From: Chromera velia | Lineage: Eukaryota; Sar; Chromeraceae | NCBI GenBank assembly: GCA_018398765.1 | Contig: JAHBMJ010005483.1 | Location: 127,046-147,045, forward strand | Length of the DNA: 20,000 bases | Direction of reading: 5' to 3' | Part shown: piece by piece, positions 11,001 through 19,059 of the stretch | Layout: each line of letters begins with the position of its first letter | Numbering within the stretch: position 1 is the stretch's first letter | The notes under the pieces: model-generated | Databases searched by the model: none | What the model was told of the DNA's origin: nothing | The model's input: the letters and a program-made list of their open reading frames with translations, nothing else | Translations under genes and position numbers: made by a program

Positions 11001-14000
11001 AAGAGACGCGGCGCGAGAGAGAGAAACGAATTCGACTCCGAATTTCAGAAGAAAGTTTTCAGTCCTACAGGGCCTTGCTAATTCATTGAGCTCGAACTAT
11101 GAAGAATATGGATGCACTGCTGCGTATATTGTTTGACTTCGCGACGGACAGACAAAGGGTTCAACTGACGGCCGGGTGCACCAACTGACCTCCACTGATT
11201 GTGTCCTTCGCTTGGATTGCAACACGTGAGGGGGGACGGTCGAGGCCCTCCTTGAACTCGATTTGCATTCTCTGCCACACATGGGCGTACTTTGCGATCG
11301 TGTCCTGATCCGTCCTCGTGTTGGAGGCCCTTCTGCCGAGGGTGAAGGTCAGTGGACTCAGACTCCCCATTTTGACGCTCGCGGGGCTGTACGAATACGC
11401 GCCCATGTTCTGCATGAACCAAACACTTGAGTCGATGGTGACCTTGGACATGCGGGGAGGAAAAGAGACGGCGGCACTCTGGGAAGGCGGGCGGTTGGTA
11501 CCGCAAATGAGGTCAGGAGACGAGAGCTGAATGTAGCACTCGTCTACAAACCCGCCGTCAGCTTTTCGTTCCCCCCTACAGAGAGTGGAGATGCCATCGC
11601 AATCCCAGTCCATTTCGGACACCAGAACGTCTCGCTCGGAGACATGTTCGTCATCTACGGGCGCTGCGAGGGCCAACAGATTGGAAAGGACGGGGCGGAT
11701 TGATGATTGGGAGTCGGATGCCATTGCAATCATATGGCTTTGGATGGCTGCCGAGTGGTGGGCCCAAATCTGGTCGGCGTGGAGCTCGATGTGAGTGAAG
11801 GGGTCACTTTGGTTGGGAATCAGTTGAAGTCTCTTGGCCTGATACCGAAGCAGGGTGACGGCCTCCGATCGACTGATGACTCGGTATTTTGGGAAAGATG
11901 CGAGAAGGATGGAAAATGCCCTTCCAATGTTCGTGCGTGTCCACTGACTCGCTGCGGGCTCAGAGGTGACCAAGGAGTGCAACCGACGAGCAAAGTCTGC
12001 GGCCACCGCTGCAGCATCTCCCACAGTTCTCCCTCCGTAGTCAATCTGTGCGGTGTGCCCGTTTCCAATCACATCCGCGAACCGAATTGCGATTGCATGG
12101 ATAAAGATAAGGGCCTCAGCATCTCGTGGAGATGCCGCGCTCCCGAGTCTCTTCAACGTCTTCTCAGATGCCGTCAGGAGACGGTCAAGCGTTCGGAAAA
12201 GCTCGTCGATGACCATAGAGTTCTGTCTGGCATACTGCAAGATGACTTCATGTGTCATGTAGCCAGCGAACAGAGCTGTATCTGTGCTCAAGTGTTGGAT
12301 GGGATCTGCCATTTCTGGGTGGTCTTTTTGGGCCTCCAGCGTTTGCAGCTCTGCTATGAGAGCTGCCAAATTTCCATCAACGAGACTTGTTGGATACAAA
12401 TATCGGCGCTTCTCCGGATCATCAGCGTTATTGTAGACCATATGGTTCTCCGCTCTTGCTTCACTGTACTTGGTGTATTGTCTGCTCCCATCTGTGTTAC
12501 GAACTTCATCGCGAGAAAGGTCGAAGGTAAATTTGGTCATCTGGTTCTTTGAGAATCCCCTTGCTGTCAACCATCCCTGCCCGGCCTGGGTGCCAAGTTC
12601 CAGTTTACTCGTAGACCCCCCGAATTGCCACGCTACCGAGACCCTACAATCTCCTGAGTAGGTCTCGTCCAACCTGGCCGCAGAGCCTCCCCAGAGCTCT
12701 TTGCTGGACACCTCTCCCTCTGTGACTGGGAATGAGATGGCAAAGAGGAAAAAGTTGACCACCTCAATCGCTCCTTTCGAGGGCCATTTATGATTCCACA
12801 CAGACCCTGCCTTGGAATTCCACAACTCCTTCATAGTTCTCAGAACGTCCGTAGCTTTATTGTCGGGTTTGTCACAAACGCGCTTGCCAGACGTGGGGGG
12901 TCTGTATCCACTCTCGACGAGGAATGCGGCAACGGAGCGGAGGTACTTTTCGGATCCATATGAAGAGTCCATATTGACCATACGGCTCGAGAGCTCGTTG
13001 AAATCCGTACCGGAAAGCAGAGAATTCGACCCAAACCCGTCACCTCCTCCCTGCACAGTTGATCTCTTGTCCCACCAATCCCGAAGGTCAATAAGTCGAC
13101 CCGCGCTCAGTCCGTCGTATGCAAGGGCTGCATTAGACTTCAGGTACTTGGCAACCAGATCTGTGTTGACGTGAGCATTCCTCGGATACAAGAAAAATTG
13201 CCATGCAGCGATTTTGTTTTTTTTGGGTGTGTTTGGTTCGAGGAAGTAGAGCTCCATCAGTTCGCATAAGCGTGTGAACATGGCGAACATGCTCCATACT
13301 GCCATCACCCTTTCGAGGGGTCGCCCGGGGGTTGCCTGCTCCTGCCCTAGCGATTGCATGGAGAGGTCTTTCAAGACCTCCATCAGGCGCTCGATTTGTG
13401 TGGTGCTCAATCGCATCCATGGGTCTCTTTTATACTCCTCGCTCTTGTGCAGTGCGGCTTTGTCGGTGAGGACTTCGACGGAGGAGACGGGTTTGGGTAA
13501 GGGGATGGAGAGGACTGCTGATGTGAGCATATCGGATTTGAACTTGGGGGGAAAGAGATCTGCAGGGAATGCAGAGGCTCCAGCGGTCCCATACGCAGCT
13601 CCAAGGTTCTCAATGAAGGTATACAGGTCATCCTCAGACAAGCCTGAGTAGAGGGTGGGCGTCCGCAGGTTCAGCTTACGGAGAGGTGGGTGTGTGCCCT
13701 CTGCGTCTTTTATGTCTGAGTTTGGGAAGAGCCCTTCATTTTCATAAAATCCTCTGTGAAGGAGGCTGTCAATAGTGAGTGGAGTTTGAGAAAAGAGGGG
13801 TCGAAGCCCGTCAATATCAAACTGGGAGTGGAAGGGATGGATCTTGTAGAGTCTTTCGCGCATCTCAATCACCCGATTCTTGATTCCCAACCCACGCCCA
13901 GGAGCACAGAACTGAGAACCACCGCACCTGCAAGCAAGTACACAGACGGACAGACACGGAGGGAGGGAGGGAGGGAGGGAGGGAGCGAGTGGGGGGGGGT

Positions 14001-14263
14001 CGAAGCGGGCACAAACGCGAGGCACGGCACCTGAATGGAAAAAACTCGGATCTCAATTCCGTCAGTCGACTCTTCGAAAGGAGTAGGACCAACAGGTCGC
14101 TCGAGGTCTCAACACTGATGCAAGCACATGGATGTAGCGTGACCTGGTTCCATGACCCGAACTCACGAATTTGTATCGGGGGTGAGCACACAAGAACAGG
14201 CAGACTCACACATCAACAAAAACATACATACAGACAGACAGACAGACCTAGAGGCAGACGGGG

Positions 14264-14294
<31 letters not shown>

Positions 14295-16574
14295 TACACA
14301 CACACACACACTCACACACACAGATAAAGAGAGATAGAGGCAAACAAGCAAACAGACGCACAGGCAGAGACGGATAGAGAAAGACAAAGACCGACCTGAA
14401 CAGCTCTCTGGAGCCCTCCAGAAGCAGGCGAGTCCAGATTTCAAGCGGAGCACGTCTGTCGGCCCCTGACTCAAACTTCGACAGCCATTCTTCCATATTC
14501 TCAGCAGCGTGTTCGAACGAGACCAGTCGCATTGCCGCTTCTAGTTCTTCAACCTCCTGTGCCTCCTTTTGCCCGTCCCCAATCGCCCACTGCAGCCACA
14601 CTTTCGGACTGCGCATCGTGCACGTGCCTGACAGCTGGGGGCGCACGTAAGACGATCCATGAGCATTCTCATCGCGGGAGGGGTCACGGAATTCTACGAG
14701 GGGTTGCAGTGCAGCCTCGTAGATTGGGAGGTGTGGCTGTTTAATATCGTCGGACGGCGTAACCTCACTGATGTCCGCCAGCCGCTCTAACACATTTGTC
14801 GATGCCAGAGTACCCCAGGGGACTGCGGAGAAGGGAAGAAAAGGAAGGACATCCAACCTGCCGTCTCCCTTCTCGACCCCCGTCTCGCGCCACGAGTGAA
14901 GATTGGATCCCCCCCTTGTGTTCAGGACTGCTATGTCGACTTCTCGCAAACGCGGATAATCGGAGAAATGCCCCCGCAGGCCCAGCATCATAGCATGGCC
15001 CGCTTTGGCGTACCCCTTCCACCCGACGTACATGGCCAGGTGCCCGACGTGGCCGTGCTCCAGGAGAAATCTCATAAGAGAGCCCCCCAACAGACCGGCG
15101 AAATCGTTCAGCGTGGCCTCTTTGTTGATCAACCGCTGGACCACGGAGCCTAGGTGGATGGCCATGGCGAGGTCGGGTATTTTTTCGTGCGGTGCAAAAG
15201 GGTGTCTCTCCGTTCCCTCACGCCAAACCTGCATGCATGCATGCTTGCAAGAATTAAGCATGAAGAACCCAAACAGGGAGGTCTTCACTTTGCTCTAAAC
15301 ATATGTGTGTGTGTGTTGCCATGCAGAACATCACCAAGGTCGACAAAAAAAAAAAGTTTTTATCAAGACCAAACCTCATCACAATTAACTGCACTTCATT
15401 CAGGCGCTTCTTCTGTTCGTCTGTCAAGCTGAATCGAAGACCTCTCTGTTGATTCGTTTTCCTCACTTTCGTTCTTGTCTTTTCCAGTATGTCCCAGTAA
15501 GAAACGAAAAAGAGGTCAGGAACAAAAACGGAAAAACGCCAACCGACCCCTCTGTTTTTCTTTCTCTTCTTCCTCTCCATGGATAAGAAGGGGAATGAGA
15601 AAAACAAAATAAACAAGGAGCAATGAGGAAAACCGGAATTGCCCCACCTGTTCCAAGAGGCCTGTCACATAAGGGAGAGCGGAAGCTGCTGTGAACCCCT
15701 CAGCGCTTGTCGCTTTGCCTGTTTCGGGGTCCGGCCAAGTCAGGCCAGAGAGAAAGGCGTCCAGGTTGAAGTTTGCATACGCCCTCAGAACGTTCATCTT
15801 ATCAGTGTAGTCCTTCAACTGGGATTCAGGTCCGAAGGGGATCTTGAAGACATCAAACTGATCCTGTAAGTTACCAAACTTTTCTAGGGCTCCTTGCCGC
15901 CCCAGAGTGCCTAAGGATGCCACCTCAACATCCGGATCCAGAGGTGCCGTGTGTCCGAGACGCACGAGCATCACATCGTGGTGAACTTTCAGCATGAAGG
16001 CACTCACCGTTTGAGTGGACCCAAGCTTTGCCAGGGTCTTGTAGTGGTTTAACCACTCGGGATTCCTCAATGAATTTGCCAGAGCAGTGGCAATTCTTCG
16101 GCTGTGGGTGAGGAAAGAGACGGCGTCGGTCCTCCAAATGAGCTGTTGGAGAACCAGAAAGTGCATATAGAGGAGATATTCACTGCTGCTGTTTTCCTGA
16201 TCCGGAGTATTCGGATTGTTTCTCAGGGAGAATAAGACATTCCCGTCAAACCTCTTGTCAATCAGGTCCGCCATCGCCAGAACTGCAGCGACTCCCCCCA
16301 TCTCCGCACATCCCTCATCTTGTCCCAGACTCTCTGCCAATCTGGACACGGTGGCCCAGTCGTTCACACCATCTAGGAGAAACCCTTCGTGCCCAGTCGC
16401 CTGCTCCTTCGAGGTCGAAAAGGACGGGGGCAACAGAATGGAACAGGAGATATCGTCGTTGCCGTTGTAATCTGCCTGTCTGGGGTTGAACCTTACCTCC
16501 ACTGCCGGACCTTTCCGGCCTTTCCCCCCCGCACCCACAGAGGGCTTCGCTGTCATCCCCCCCTGCATCATCAT
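539..16574 (-). CDS. Giant DUF3638/DUF3645 P-loop ATPase-like protein, 11 exons, C-terminal membrane anchor
   Basis: Spliced gene. Exons in transcript order: 16574-15648, 15228-14396, 13927-11190, 10694-8393, 7929-6241, 5825-5552, 5278-5104, 4536-4491, 4210-3803, 3278-2372 and 1771-539. All ten introns are GT-AG and every phase matches; the total is 11,532 nt (3,843 residues plus TAA). The family is recognised from LMGGGKT (P-loop), DEID (Walker B-like), a VPYSAANTPNEKSEF block like DUF3645, and YYDHRHITGVDI followed by QGAMRMRQ. Known members in fungi and protists are about 3,000 residues or more and are mostly uncharacterised. Biochemical role is unknown; nucleotide-driven remodelling of a protein or nucleic acid is inferred. 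A hydrophobic span near the C-terminus suggests membrane attachment. The start is the weakest part: the frame stays open upstream and further 5' exons may exist. The splice model rests on reading only, without transcript data. Confidence 0.85.
582..604 (-). repeat. GGGGCA hexanucleotide repeat within the last exon
   Basis: About four CCCCTG units on the plus strand encode the GAGAGAGAG stretch of the cytosolic-tail region. It is a rare case of a simple repeat inside coding sequence in this window. Confidence 0.8.
650..724 (-). other. Predicted transmembrane segment of the giant protein
   Basis: About 25 residues rich in A, V, G, I, L, F and W (WAIVLFWLMGIAAVGG, then AVVFGYWYL) are bounded by acidic EDQWEGLPT before and KKRREE after. 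The positive side is C-terminal. This is the only strongly hydrophobic span I see in the reconstructed protein. Confidence 0.85.
1772..2371 (-). other. Intron 10 with (AAGG)n tract
   Basis: 600 nt, weak donor GTCCGT, acceptor CCTTCAG, phase 0. (AAGG)n at about 1790-1820 on the plus strand gives a (CCTT)n pyrimidine tract just before the acceptor. The middle has an open minus-strand frame without recognisable similarity. Confidence 0.7.
2372..3278 (-). CDS. Exon 10: C-terminal motor half with motif V/VI-like signatures
   Basis: Encodes residues 3131-3433. Acceptor CTGCAG|ATGTTCTGG gives CSGPNPITGVIYFDEMSN. YYDHRHITGVDI (HITGVDI at 3094-3074) resembles the GTDI block of SecA-like motif V. QGAMRMRQ (3007-2984) resembles the Q..R.R arginine-finger motif VI. 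Between them lie the strand and loop expected, AAAVLTMSGDAPLRDL. The exon ends EGVEVEMQME at donor GAG|GTCCGT; this donor is weak, but its phase 0 matches exon 11. A stop follows about 35 nt further if it is not spliced. Confidence 0.83.
3279..3802 (-). repeat. Intron 9 with (TTTC)n, (GTTC)n, (TTCC)n and (GT)n arrays
   Basis: 524 nt, donor GTACGTGAG, acceptor GTCTGCAG, phase 2. Plus-strand 3412-3660 is a nearly continuous pyrimidine tetranucleotide array: TTTC variants, then GTTC at about 3613-3634, then TTCC. (GT)n occupies 3746-3775. On the sense strand the array is purine-rich (GAAA-type). Long open frames here (poly KERKK or FLSF) are repeat artefacts. Confidence 0.85.
3803..4210 (-). CDS. 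Exon 9 of the giant gene
   Basis: Encodes residues 2995-3131. Acceptor ATGCAG|GTTCACC gives R-F-T-D-F-E-A-S. The exon contains the conserved-looking ALIDVGVLFKSFTNEETARAIL, which I recall as typical of the DUF3638/DUF3645 family (an ALIDVG..L....N.E.A..L pattern). A glycine-rich linker, VNSGGGGKDGTEEGSAAA, precedes it. It ends TTICYR at donor CTACAG|GTACGTGAG, phase 2. On the plus strand the same region shows shadow frames only. Confidence 0.87.
4211..4490 (-). repeat. Intron 8 with (AAAG)n tract
   Basis: 280 nt, donor GTGAGC, acceptor ATGCAG, phase 2. The plus strand carries (AAAG)n at 4270-4304, which is (CTTT)n on the sense strand, about 60 nt before the acceptor. Confidence 0.8.
4491..4536 (-). 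CDS. Exon 8: 46-nt micro-exon
   Basis: This is too short to stand out as an open frame. Sense sequence CTCACTCCTTGCAG|GAACCC supplies the acceptor and GAAAG|GTGAGC the donor. With one base carried from exon 7 it reads G-T-L-E-N-P-Y-I-F-P-F-N-I-F-E, then two bases passed to exon 9. Both phases fit exactly, and the resulting YSGTLENPY matches the SGT block expected after MFNSVQG in this family. Without the exon the frame between exons 7 and 9 would break. Confidence 0.8.
4537..5103 (-). repeat. Intron 7 with long (GACT)n/(GACA)n array
   Basis: 567 nt, GT-AG, phase 1. About 4795-5103 is an interspersed GACT/GACA/GGCT tetranucleotide array that starts at the donor itself: the donor GTCAGT is the first repeat unit. 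The rest (4537-4790) is unique sequence without a recognised feature. Confidence 0.8.
5104..5278 (-). CDS. Exon 7 of the giant gene, ends in motif III-like block
   Basis: Encodes residues 2922-2979. Acceptor TTTGCAG|ATGGTGGCG continues phase 0 as MVAKVSVRLREG. It includes FALMEFVREHVL and ends AMFNSVQGYS-G at donor TCTG|GTCAGT (phase 1). The last residues together with exon 8 read NSVQGYSGTLENP, which resembles the SGT segment that SF2 and SecA-type motors carry as motif III. The donor sits directly at the edge of the TCAG-type tetranucleotide repeat filling intron 7. Confidence 0.82.
5279..5551 (-). repeat. Intron 6 with (GACT)n array
   Basis: 273 nt, GT-AG, phase 0. About 5385-5510 is a (GACT)n array with occasional CACT variants on the plus strand, close to the donor side. 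The acceptor follows CCTTCCTGTTTG. Confidence 0.8.
5552..5825 (-). CDS. Exon 6: rest of the DUF3645-like segment
   Basis: Encodes about residues 2830-2921. Acceptor TTCAG|ATGGGAGG joins in phase to give R-W-E-V-V-N-R, then ACMTYLVDGLNVPQTKQWV. This completes the DUF3645-like block, where relatives carry a YYYSGLS-type sequence at the position of YLVDGLN. An acidic coiled-coil-like run (KEQLAQEEEEALESEGQE) follows. The exon ends RVDAWDPA at donor CTGCG|GTTAGT, phase 0. Confidence 0.85.
5826..6240 (-). other. Intron 5 of the giant gene
   Basis: 415 nt, donor GTAGGTAAGT, acceptor TTCAG, phase 2. This is the only long intron here without an evident simple-repeat array. Confidence 0.8.
6241..7929 (-). 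CDS. Exon 5: DUF3638 P-loop core (Walker A and B) and start of DUF3645
   Basis: Encodes residues 2267-2830. The P-loop reads QRLMGGGKTFVLG (lysine codon 7232-7230), matching the position of the family's QMLMGEGKSS motif. LSLLVPPSALFETNAQDM follows, as a helicase motif Ia-like strand would. AVFDEIDVTFDP (DEID at 6821-6810) is Walker B-like. The exon ends with VPYSAANTPNEKSEFAD (6293-6243), which resembles the VPYRAKD..SPRAEFGHP signature of DUF3645. The donor used is GACAG|GTAGGTAAG at 6241/6240. Two good-looking internal donors (after 6530 and after 6513) are not used in this model, because only the 6241 end is in phase with exon 6 and keeps the DUF3645 block whole. Confidence 0.88.
7930..8392 (-). 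other. Intron 4 of the giant gene
   Basis: 463 nt, donor GTACGTAC, acceptor GCGTGCAG, phase 2. A purine tract at 7938-7963 (plus strand) is the CT-rich pyrimidine tract of the sense strand. No coding-looking sequence is present. Confidence 0.82.
8393..10694 (-). CDS. Exon 4 of the giant DUF3638-type gene, with TPR-like stretch
   Basis: Encodes about residues 1500-2267, beginning GDPEVLMMIVSDYNMRDFKSY after acceptor GCGCAG|GGGACC and ending DDPFLQKC at donor GTGCAG|GTACGTAC (phase 2). The segment around LAAAYHSMAAGRYDSARRFL (about 9870-9811) has the small/aromatic spacing of a TPR-like helical hairpin; this is a visual call. A serine/acid-rich loop (SFSDCSESESSEDSRR) lies near 10185-10138. 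The final part, with ELIADTKAQEVEAAKIARSC, leads into the ATPase region of exon 5. Confidence 0.85.
10695..11189 (-). other. Intron 3 of the giant gene
   Basis: 495 nt, GT-AG, phase 1. It has G-rich plus-strand sequence at 10733-10754 (C-rich pyrimidine tract on the sense strand) about 40 nt before the acceptor. Otherwise I see nothing in it. Confidence 0.8.
11190..13927 (-). CDS. Exon 3 of the giant DUF3638-type gene
   Basis: The largest exon (2,738 nt), encoding about residues 588-1500. It follows acceptor TTGCAG|GTGCGG and begins CGGSQFCAPG, then YKIHPFHSQFDIDGLRPLF. It ends near AKDTISGG at donor GGAG|GTCAGT (phase 1). It is open throughout, rich in helices, and has no transmembrane segment or catalytic motif that I recognise. 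The open frame continues about 30 nt past the chosen donor to a TGA, so using that stop instead would cut the gene in two. The phase match with exon 4 and family-like length favour splicing. Confidence 0.85.
13958..13999 (+). repeat. (GGGA)n tract with G-quadruplex potential
   Basis: Seven or more GGGA units are followed by GCGAGT and a run of nine or ten G on the plus strand, inside intron 2. The plus strand is the template strand for the giant gene. Confidence 0.85.
14265..14322. repeat. (GC)n/(CA)n dinucleotide tract
   Basis: A short GC alternating run leads into interrupted CA repeats, inside intron 2. Alternating purine-pyrimidine sequence. Confidence 0.9.
14396..15228 (-). CDS. Exon 2 of the giant DUF3638-type gene
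   Basis: Encodes residues 310-587, starting VWREGTERHPFAPHEKI after a TGCATGCAG acceptor and ending LLLEGSRELFR at donor TTCAG|GTCGGT (phase 2). The content is mostly helical with charged segments, including DGQKEAQEVEELEAAMRLV. I recognise no named domain; it belongs to the poorly characterised N-terminal arm of the protein. The upstream in-frame sequence (15288-15229) contains a GCATGC repeat and is intronic. Confidence 0.85.
15229..15647 (-). other. Intron 1 of the giant gene
   Basis: 419 nt, GT-AG, phase 0 on both sides. It contains a T-rich stretch, an A-run at 15345-15355 (plus) and GCATGC repeats next to the acceptor. A coding-looking stretch within it (about 15480-15375) was considered as an extra exon and rejected because its good donor is out of phase. 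Confidence 0.75.
15648..16574 (-). CDS. Exon 1 (first recognised) of the giant DUF3638-type gene
   Basis: Encodes residues 1-309, counted from the first of three consecutive ATG codons (MMMQGGMTAKPSV). The frame is open upstream to 17429. The stretch translating as VEAHPLDAAQRLVRLKTEAQ (about 16775-16716) looks coding, so the true N-terminus may lie further out, possibly after an acceptor near 16870 (CCGTTTGCAG on the sense strand). The part after residue 20 is globular and helical with no family I can name. The exon ends phase 0 at CAG|GTGGGG. No signal peptide is evident from this start. Confidence 0.75.
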
Positions 16575-17432
16575 GACACCCTCACGCTGCTCAGTCCCAT
16601 GAGAAGAAGGGAAAGCAGGCGAAATGCGTGTGGGAATTTCGGGGGGGAATGGTGAAGGGGGTGCGGTCCGCTGCAGCAGTGACGGTCCGTGGGGTTGCAC
16701 AGGAGTCTCTACTGTTTGGGCCTCTGTCTTCAGTCTGACGAGTCTCTGTGCTGCGTCGAGCGGGTGGGCCTCAACGGACGCAAGCGAGAGGGGGTGGGCG
16801 GGTGCTGCTTTTCTGCTTGAAAAAAAATTTTGCTGATCGCTGATGAAGGCGCTCTCTCTCTCCGGCTGCAAACGGGCGGAAAGGAGAGGAGAAAGATTTG
16901 GGAGCAGATGATCGAGGTTCTCTCCCCCCCCCTCTCTGTCTGTCTGTCTGTCTTTCTCACGCACACACGTACACGCTAGCACACAGGCACATTGACAAAG
17001 TGTGCGTATGCTCCCTCTTCTATAAACGTATGCCCGCAAACACACCAACGCGGTTCTTTGCGTGTGTAAGAGAGGGAGCGAGCAGGAGAGGGCAGGAAGA
17101 GTGGTGGCATAGAAAGGCAGGAAAAAATCAGAAAGGGGAGAAACGGGCCTGTGAGACAAAAACAACCTGGGGAGAAGAAAGGAAGTGGCAACACATTGAA
17201 TCAAAAGGGGAAAAGCGAGATGCAGAGTCACAAGACAACTAACCGCCAGACTCTTTTGTTGGAACAATGACGTCGATCGAGTCAATCGATCCGATTTCTC
17301 AACGATCCTCTGCTTTTTGTAGTCTCTTTTTCTCTCTACAAAAGTTGAGGGAGGCTGCAGGGGGGAGGACAAGCATCTCATGCATGGGGTCACTTTGATT
17401 GATGGAGAGACAGACAGAGGGACAAACAAACT

Positions 17433-17443
17433 GTCAGTCAGTC

Positions 17444-17476
<33 letters not shown>

Positions 17477-17612
17477 GTCAGTCCGTCAGTCAGTCAGTCA
17501 GTCAGTCAGTCCGTCACTCCGTCAGTCAGTCAGTCAGTCAGTCAGTCAGTCAGTCAGTCAGTCAATCAGTCAGTCAGTCAGTCAGTCAGTCAGTCAGTCA
17601 GTCAGTCAGTCA
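17433..17612. repeat. (GTCA)n tetranucleotide array
   Basis: About 45 GTCA units with a few CCGTCA and CAAT variants, in the spacer upstream of the giant gene. On the plus strand it is the reverse complement of the (GACT)n arrays in introns 6 and 7. Confidence 0.95.
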
Positions 17613-18084
17613 CACGGGTGGACTTCAAAAAGACGAGGAGGCCTTCATTCATGGAGACGGGCAGATAAGTGTTTAACGGAGAAGAGAAATGTCGAAGGAA
17701 GCCCCCATTTCCCGAGGTGAGAAGGAAAGATGAGTAGGATTTCTGCTCGTCTCTCAGAAATTCGTTCTTACGTGCATTTCATTTCTGCTGCTTTTCTTTT
17801 TTGCATTGATGCGTGAGATGATTTCAGGTGTCGACTGCCATCCACCTGGGCATGAATCGGTTTCCGTTTCCGTCTACATGCATTTTTTCTGTTTGTGCAA
17901 CATACACACAGACTCACCATGCACCGATGACGCGGCTTCTCTCTGACTTTCAAGCATTTCTTCATGTTTTTGCAAATTCAGTGAAAAGACAAGATGGGGG
18001 ACCAGCAAATTTTGATGGTCAAATCAATTGGTTGAAGTGTGTGATTTTGTATTCATATATGTCTACGTTTCTTTCACGAAGGCC

Positions 18085-18138
18085 TTCCCACTCGATCTTT
18101 CTGTGCAAGAAGTGAATCAGAGAAAGATCGAGTGGGAA
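18085..18138. other. Perfect 18-bp inverted repeat (hairpin)
   Basis: TTCCCACTCGATCTTTCT at 18085-18102 is exactly reverse-complemented by AGAAAGATCGAGTGGGAA at 18121-18138, leaving an 18-nt loop. It is not made of simple repeat units. No flanking coding sequence explains it. Confidence 0.9.
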
Positions 18139-19020
18139 AAATTGTGCCTCCCCTCCATCATATATACCTGGGAGAGAATGCCTCCGGTAAGCATCTCTGC
18201 GTCTCCGTGTGCGGGGGAATAGAGACTCGCTCCCGACATGCAATTCCCCTGCAACAAGAGCAGGCAGGCAGGCAGACAGCAAGTACAAAAGTTTCTCCGG
18301 AAGAGGAAAAGAAAATGTCGCACAAATGCATTTGTACAAGCCAAACTGACCACAAACAGACATCCATGAAGGATGAACAGCGCAAGAAAAGGGCCCATTA
18401 TCTGACCCTTCAGCTTCCCTCTCATGGATAAGCACAAAAAATTTCAAGGTCGCTTGGGTTTTGTACTAAGGAAAGGAAGCGCACAGCTCCGTTTCCAGTC
18501 AGACTTCTTTTCGTGTGCTGAAGGTGTCTTTCCTGGCGCGTGAAAGCTTTATTTCTCGATCTGGTGAGTGCTCCAGGAGAGGATTAAGTTGTACCGGTAG
18601 GTATTTGTTGCGCTGCGTTGCTAGTCACAGAACACGTTTTGAAGGAAGAAAGCGATTCAAGCAGCATGCAGAGGCGGGTTTCTTACAACGGCTGCGTCAC
18701 ACAGCTCCCTAACAGCTAGCGACAGAACTCCATCGCACAGTCAGAATTAAATCGAGGGAATGCATGGAGACGGCGATCAAGCGTTTCAAAGCAGCTAGCT
18801 TGCACATTAAAACAATTAAATGAAAAACAGCAAATTCGCAATACATGCATGCATGCACGCCAAATTAAAGAACAAAAAAAAAAAAGATTTTTTATTTAAA
18901 AAAGGAGCACGCCTCGCATTGCGCGCGCGCCCCCGGCCCTTCTTGAAGAAGAGGTTTTGCGCTTTGCCGGACGATCGATCGCGTACCAAAATCCCCCATC
19001 CGTCAATCCTGACGACGAAA

Positions 19021-19059
19021 TGACGTGTCAGCATAAGCCGTCTCCACGCATGACACGTC
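19021..19059. promoter_or_regulatory. ACGT-core inverted repeat upstream of the HAD gene
   Basis: TGACGTGTCA at 19021-19030 and TGACACGTC at 19051-19059 form a 9-bp inverted repeat about 210-245 bp before the HAD start codon. A further outer match pairs TGACGA (19010-19015) with TCGTCA (19062-19067). TGACG/ACGT cores are typical bZIP-type binding sites; the regulatory role is inference. Confidence 0.35.

Larger units (their letters stand above)
13928..14395 (-). other. Intron 2 of the giant gene, with CA and GGGA repeats
   Basis: 468 nt, GT-AG, phase 2. It holds (GACA)n at 14229-14248, a (CA)n-rich tract at 14265-14322 and (GGGA)n at 13958-13986. The last reads as (TCCC)n on the sense strand and acts as the pyrimidine tract before the acceptor. 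Confidence 0.8.

Noticed and set aside
11078-11506. 142-codon minus-strand open frame overlapping the end of exon 3
   Set aside because: It overlaps exon 3 in another frame and extends into intron 3; the exon 3 frame continues the giant protein in phase into exon 4.
11707-12552. 281-codon plus-strand open frame
   Set aside because: It is antisense to exon 3, which is open for 2.7 kb in the coding frame; the plus-strand translation shows no domain.
15375-15480. Possible additional small exon inside intron 1 (translation includes LRFSLTDEQKKRLNEVQ)
   Set aside because: The composition looks coding, but its good donor (GAG|GTTTGG) leaves phase 2 while exon 2 starts in phase 0. In-phase donors (GAA|GTGCAG) are weak. 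Direct joining of exons 1 and 2 is already in phase.
17433-17612. Regular short repeats resembling a CRISPR array
   Set aside because: It is a pure 4-bp tandem repeat without unique spacers, in a eukaryotic context.
18019-18447. 142-codon minus-strand open frame in the spacer
   Set aside because: No recognisable domain, and it includes the hairpin and a GGCA repeat. There is no clear splice link to exon 1, so it is not called as a gene.
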